A stretch of DNA of 64,000 bases, taken from the NCBI GenBank assembly GCA_008704415.1, contig VXIS01000040.1, positions 62,001 through 126,000 on the forward strand, written 5' to 3'. This DNA is from Sphaerosporella brunnea. Its lineage: Eukaryota; Ascomycota; Pezizomycetes; Pezizales; Pyronemataceae. The position numbers and the translations under genes are program-made. The notes beneath the pieces are model-generated. The model did no database searches and was not told the DNA's origin. It saw only the letters and a list, made by a program, of their open reading frames with translations. Below are positions 59,605 through 64,000 of the stretch, piece after piece (position 1 is the stretch's first letter; every line of letters starts with the position of its first letter).

Positions 59605-61530
59605 GATAACTATAGCAGAAGAACCCTGGAGACGAAGCCGGCGGGAGGGTGGCGTAGAAGCAAGAGGCAAAGCTCTAGGGGAAGAAGGTTCATTATAACA
59701 TCCACTACGGCACGCGATATCCGTCGGTGTACTCGTCTTTCCCCAGTGGCAAGAAGGGAAGAAAGTCGTGCAAAGGATCTTAATTACAGATGCAGAGTTG
59801 CATTTCCAGATCGATACCCTGAAGGAATGGAAATGTGGGGCCGGAGAGTGGTTATCGACAAAATGATATTCCCTAATCCTACCCGCAAAACCTCAGGTTG
59901 TAAATCGCTGGATGATTGTGCGAGTTGGATGGTTTTTGCCGTTTACCTGCCCAGACGGCGATGCTTGGTGCAGTAATAGGGCAGGGAATCCGGCGCCGCG
60001 GGCCGATAGGCGAATAACTTGAGCTCTGGGGATGGAAATATACGATTGCGGGGGTCATCTAGGTGTTATATTTGACTCTTGGTCGAGGAGATACGCCCAT
60101 TTAGGCCACGGTGTATCATTCACCCGAAATAGAGTACTTAGAAATGACTCTCTAGATAGTTTGATAATGAGTGCGGGCGGTCTTTCCTTCCTTGGTGAAA
60201 AGGCGCTTGAATATAGTATTGAGGCTGGATCGATAGCACTGTTAAATCTATAGTATGATGACGTTCTGAGAAGGGCATGAATATATCTACCCGGAAGGAT
60301 ACATATAAATGCCTTAAGTATCGATACTCGCTGGGCTGGCGGGAGAAAACACACCGTTGCCAGTGTTCTCAGTAGCCGGCTTTTTAGATCAGCCTGGGCT
60401 GCCAAATTGCGCCGCGAGTGATTTTGAGTGAAGTTTTCAAAAACCCCGCACACCCAACACCCCACGGACCATCGCCCACCCGGCAACATACATATGTTCC
60501 GGCCCGTACGCGACCAAATCCCCGCCGCGACTCGGACGACTGGGCTCCACGTTGCGACTGGTATTCATGTTCATAAACATAATTCTTCGCTGCGCTAATA
60601 CTAGAGAATAGTTCAACCCCACGTCTAAAATCCATCTATGAGTAGAGTGGGGCCTTTCCGTTGCTTTGTAGCGGCCGAATCACTATAGAGCGATGTTGTA
60701 CAGCAACAAAAAGCCATCTGTAGATAAAACCAATTATTAAAACATCGAGGTAGATCCCCTTTAATTTGGCAGCGATGGACACTCAAAATGGTATCAGAAC
60801 AAATTTCAACGCAACGGTGGTGAATATATTGAGCGCGAAGGGATCCGGAAGGCTTGCAGTACCACCATGGCATGCTATCGGTATGTATGAATATACACGG
60901 TGTGTTTTTGTTACAGTACTTAGCACTTGTTCGTGAGCGGGACGTCCCTGGCACGAGCGGGGATTCTCTTGCGGGCGTAAACAGATGTGTGTATCTGAAG
61001 CAAATAGATGATTTCCATGCTTGCGCACCAGAGCAGTGCCGCCAGTGAGGAAATTCAAGCTTTTATATCTGCAGCTGGGAGGTTTAAAAGCCGGTTGATG
61101 AATGCTTTACACCGCGTTAGGATTGTGGCATAATTGTTGTATTCCCTTTAATTCACTCACTTCGTGATGAGCGCAGAGAGCCGGGCTTTCTAACAGCCGA
61201 AACCGCCCGACGCAGCCAGCTGGACGGGCTGGCTGTTGAGCACTCTGATCGTATCCACCCGGGAGCTTAACAGCAAGACAACATTCGCAGGCCATAAATC
61301 CAACCCATATAAAACCGACTTTTGCCGGTTACGCCTGTTGAACCTAGACACAAGACTAAAAGTACAACCAAGAAAAGCGCCGCGAGTGATCACCAATGAA
61401 ACACGCCCCTATAGAAAAAAAAAATAACCGCAAGCCTGCCAGAAAAAATGAATTATATAGAACCAAAGTCTCAAGCCCACCCGGTATCAAACACAATCGG
61501 AAATGCCAAACAAATAACACATCCCTAAGC
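59605..61530. other. Gene-free gap
   Basis: Promoter of the esterase gene at the low end and 3' UTR of the MYST gene at the high end. No gene, RNA or repeat is recognised between them. Confidence 0.5.

Positions 61531-64000
<2,470 letters not shown>

Overview
The window is nuclear DNA from a filamentous ascomycete fungus (Pezizomycotina). Genes are split by short introns (about 45-270 nt, GT...AG). A VosA-type velvet regulator, a fused Nup98-Nup96 gene, the fungus-specific DLT1 family and fungal transposon families all point there. I cannot fix genus or class from sequence alone.

Region by region. 0.2-0.9 kb: RIB3 (riboflavin synthesis). 2.3-3.4 kb: DLT1, between two copies of a short dispersed repeat. 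4.1-10.8 kb: a seven-exon nucleoporin gene for the self-cleaving Nup98-Nup96 precursor, divergent from the centrin gene CDC31 (11.4-12.2 kb) across a 567-bp shared promoter region. 13.1-14.2 kb: a DNA element carrying a second element inserted inside it. 15.9-17.7 kb: a four-finger C2H2 transcription factor. 17.7-34 kb: a transposon-rich, gene-poor stretch with short TIR elements (TA target sites), a 1.4-kb TIR unit, a Mutator-like relic, a hAT relic and a Ty3/gypsy pol relic. One likely host gene of unknown function (29.3-30.1 kb) sits inside it. 36.0-38.1 kb: epsin (ENT1/2 type), convergent with a large orphan membrane protein (39.1-42.7 kb). 43.4-45.3 kb: vosA in eight exons. 45.3-58.4 kb: a 13-kb gene desert with an internally deleted Tc1-like element, a LINE insertion with an exact 16-bp target duplication, a second LINE tail and a second copy of the 13-kb-region element. 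58.5-59.6 kb: a secreted SGNH/GDSL esterase. 61.5-64.0 kb: a MYST histone acetyltransferase of the Sas3 type, running off the window end.

The host genes serve unrelated housekeeping and developmental roles: nuclear pore, spindle pole body or centrin function, endocytosis, vitamin synthesis, chromatin acetylation, sporulation and secreted carbohydrate esterase activity. They do not form a metabolic cluster. The least ordinary content is the transposon record. It includes related TIR families at several loci, a datable nested insertion, exactly bounded insertions, and a long uninterrupted pol frame that shows no obvious damage by repeat-induced point mutation. I found no convincing new multi-gene system. 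Gene models were spliced by eye from GT/AG sites, reading frame and family conservation.
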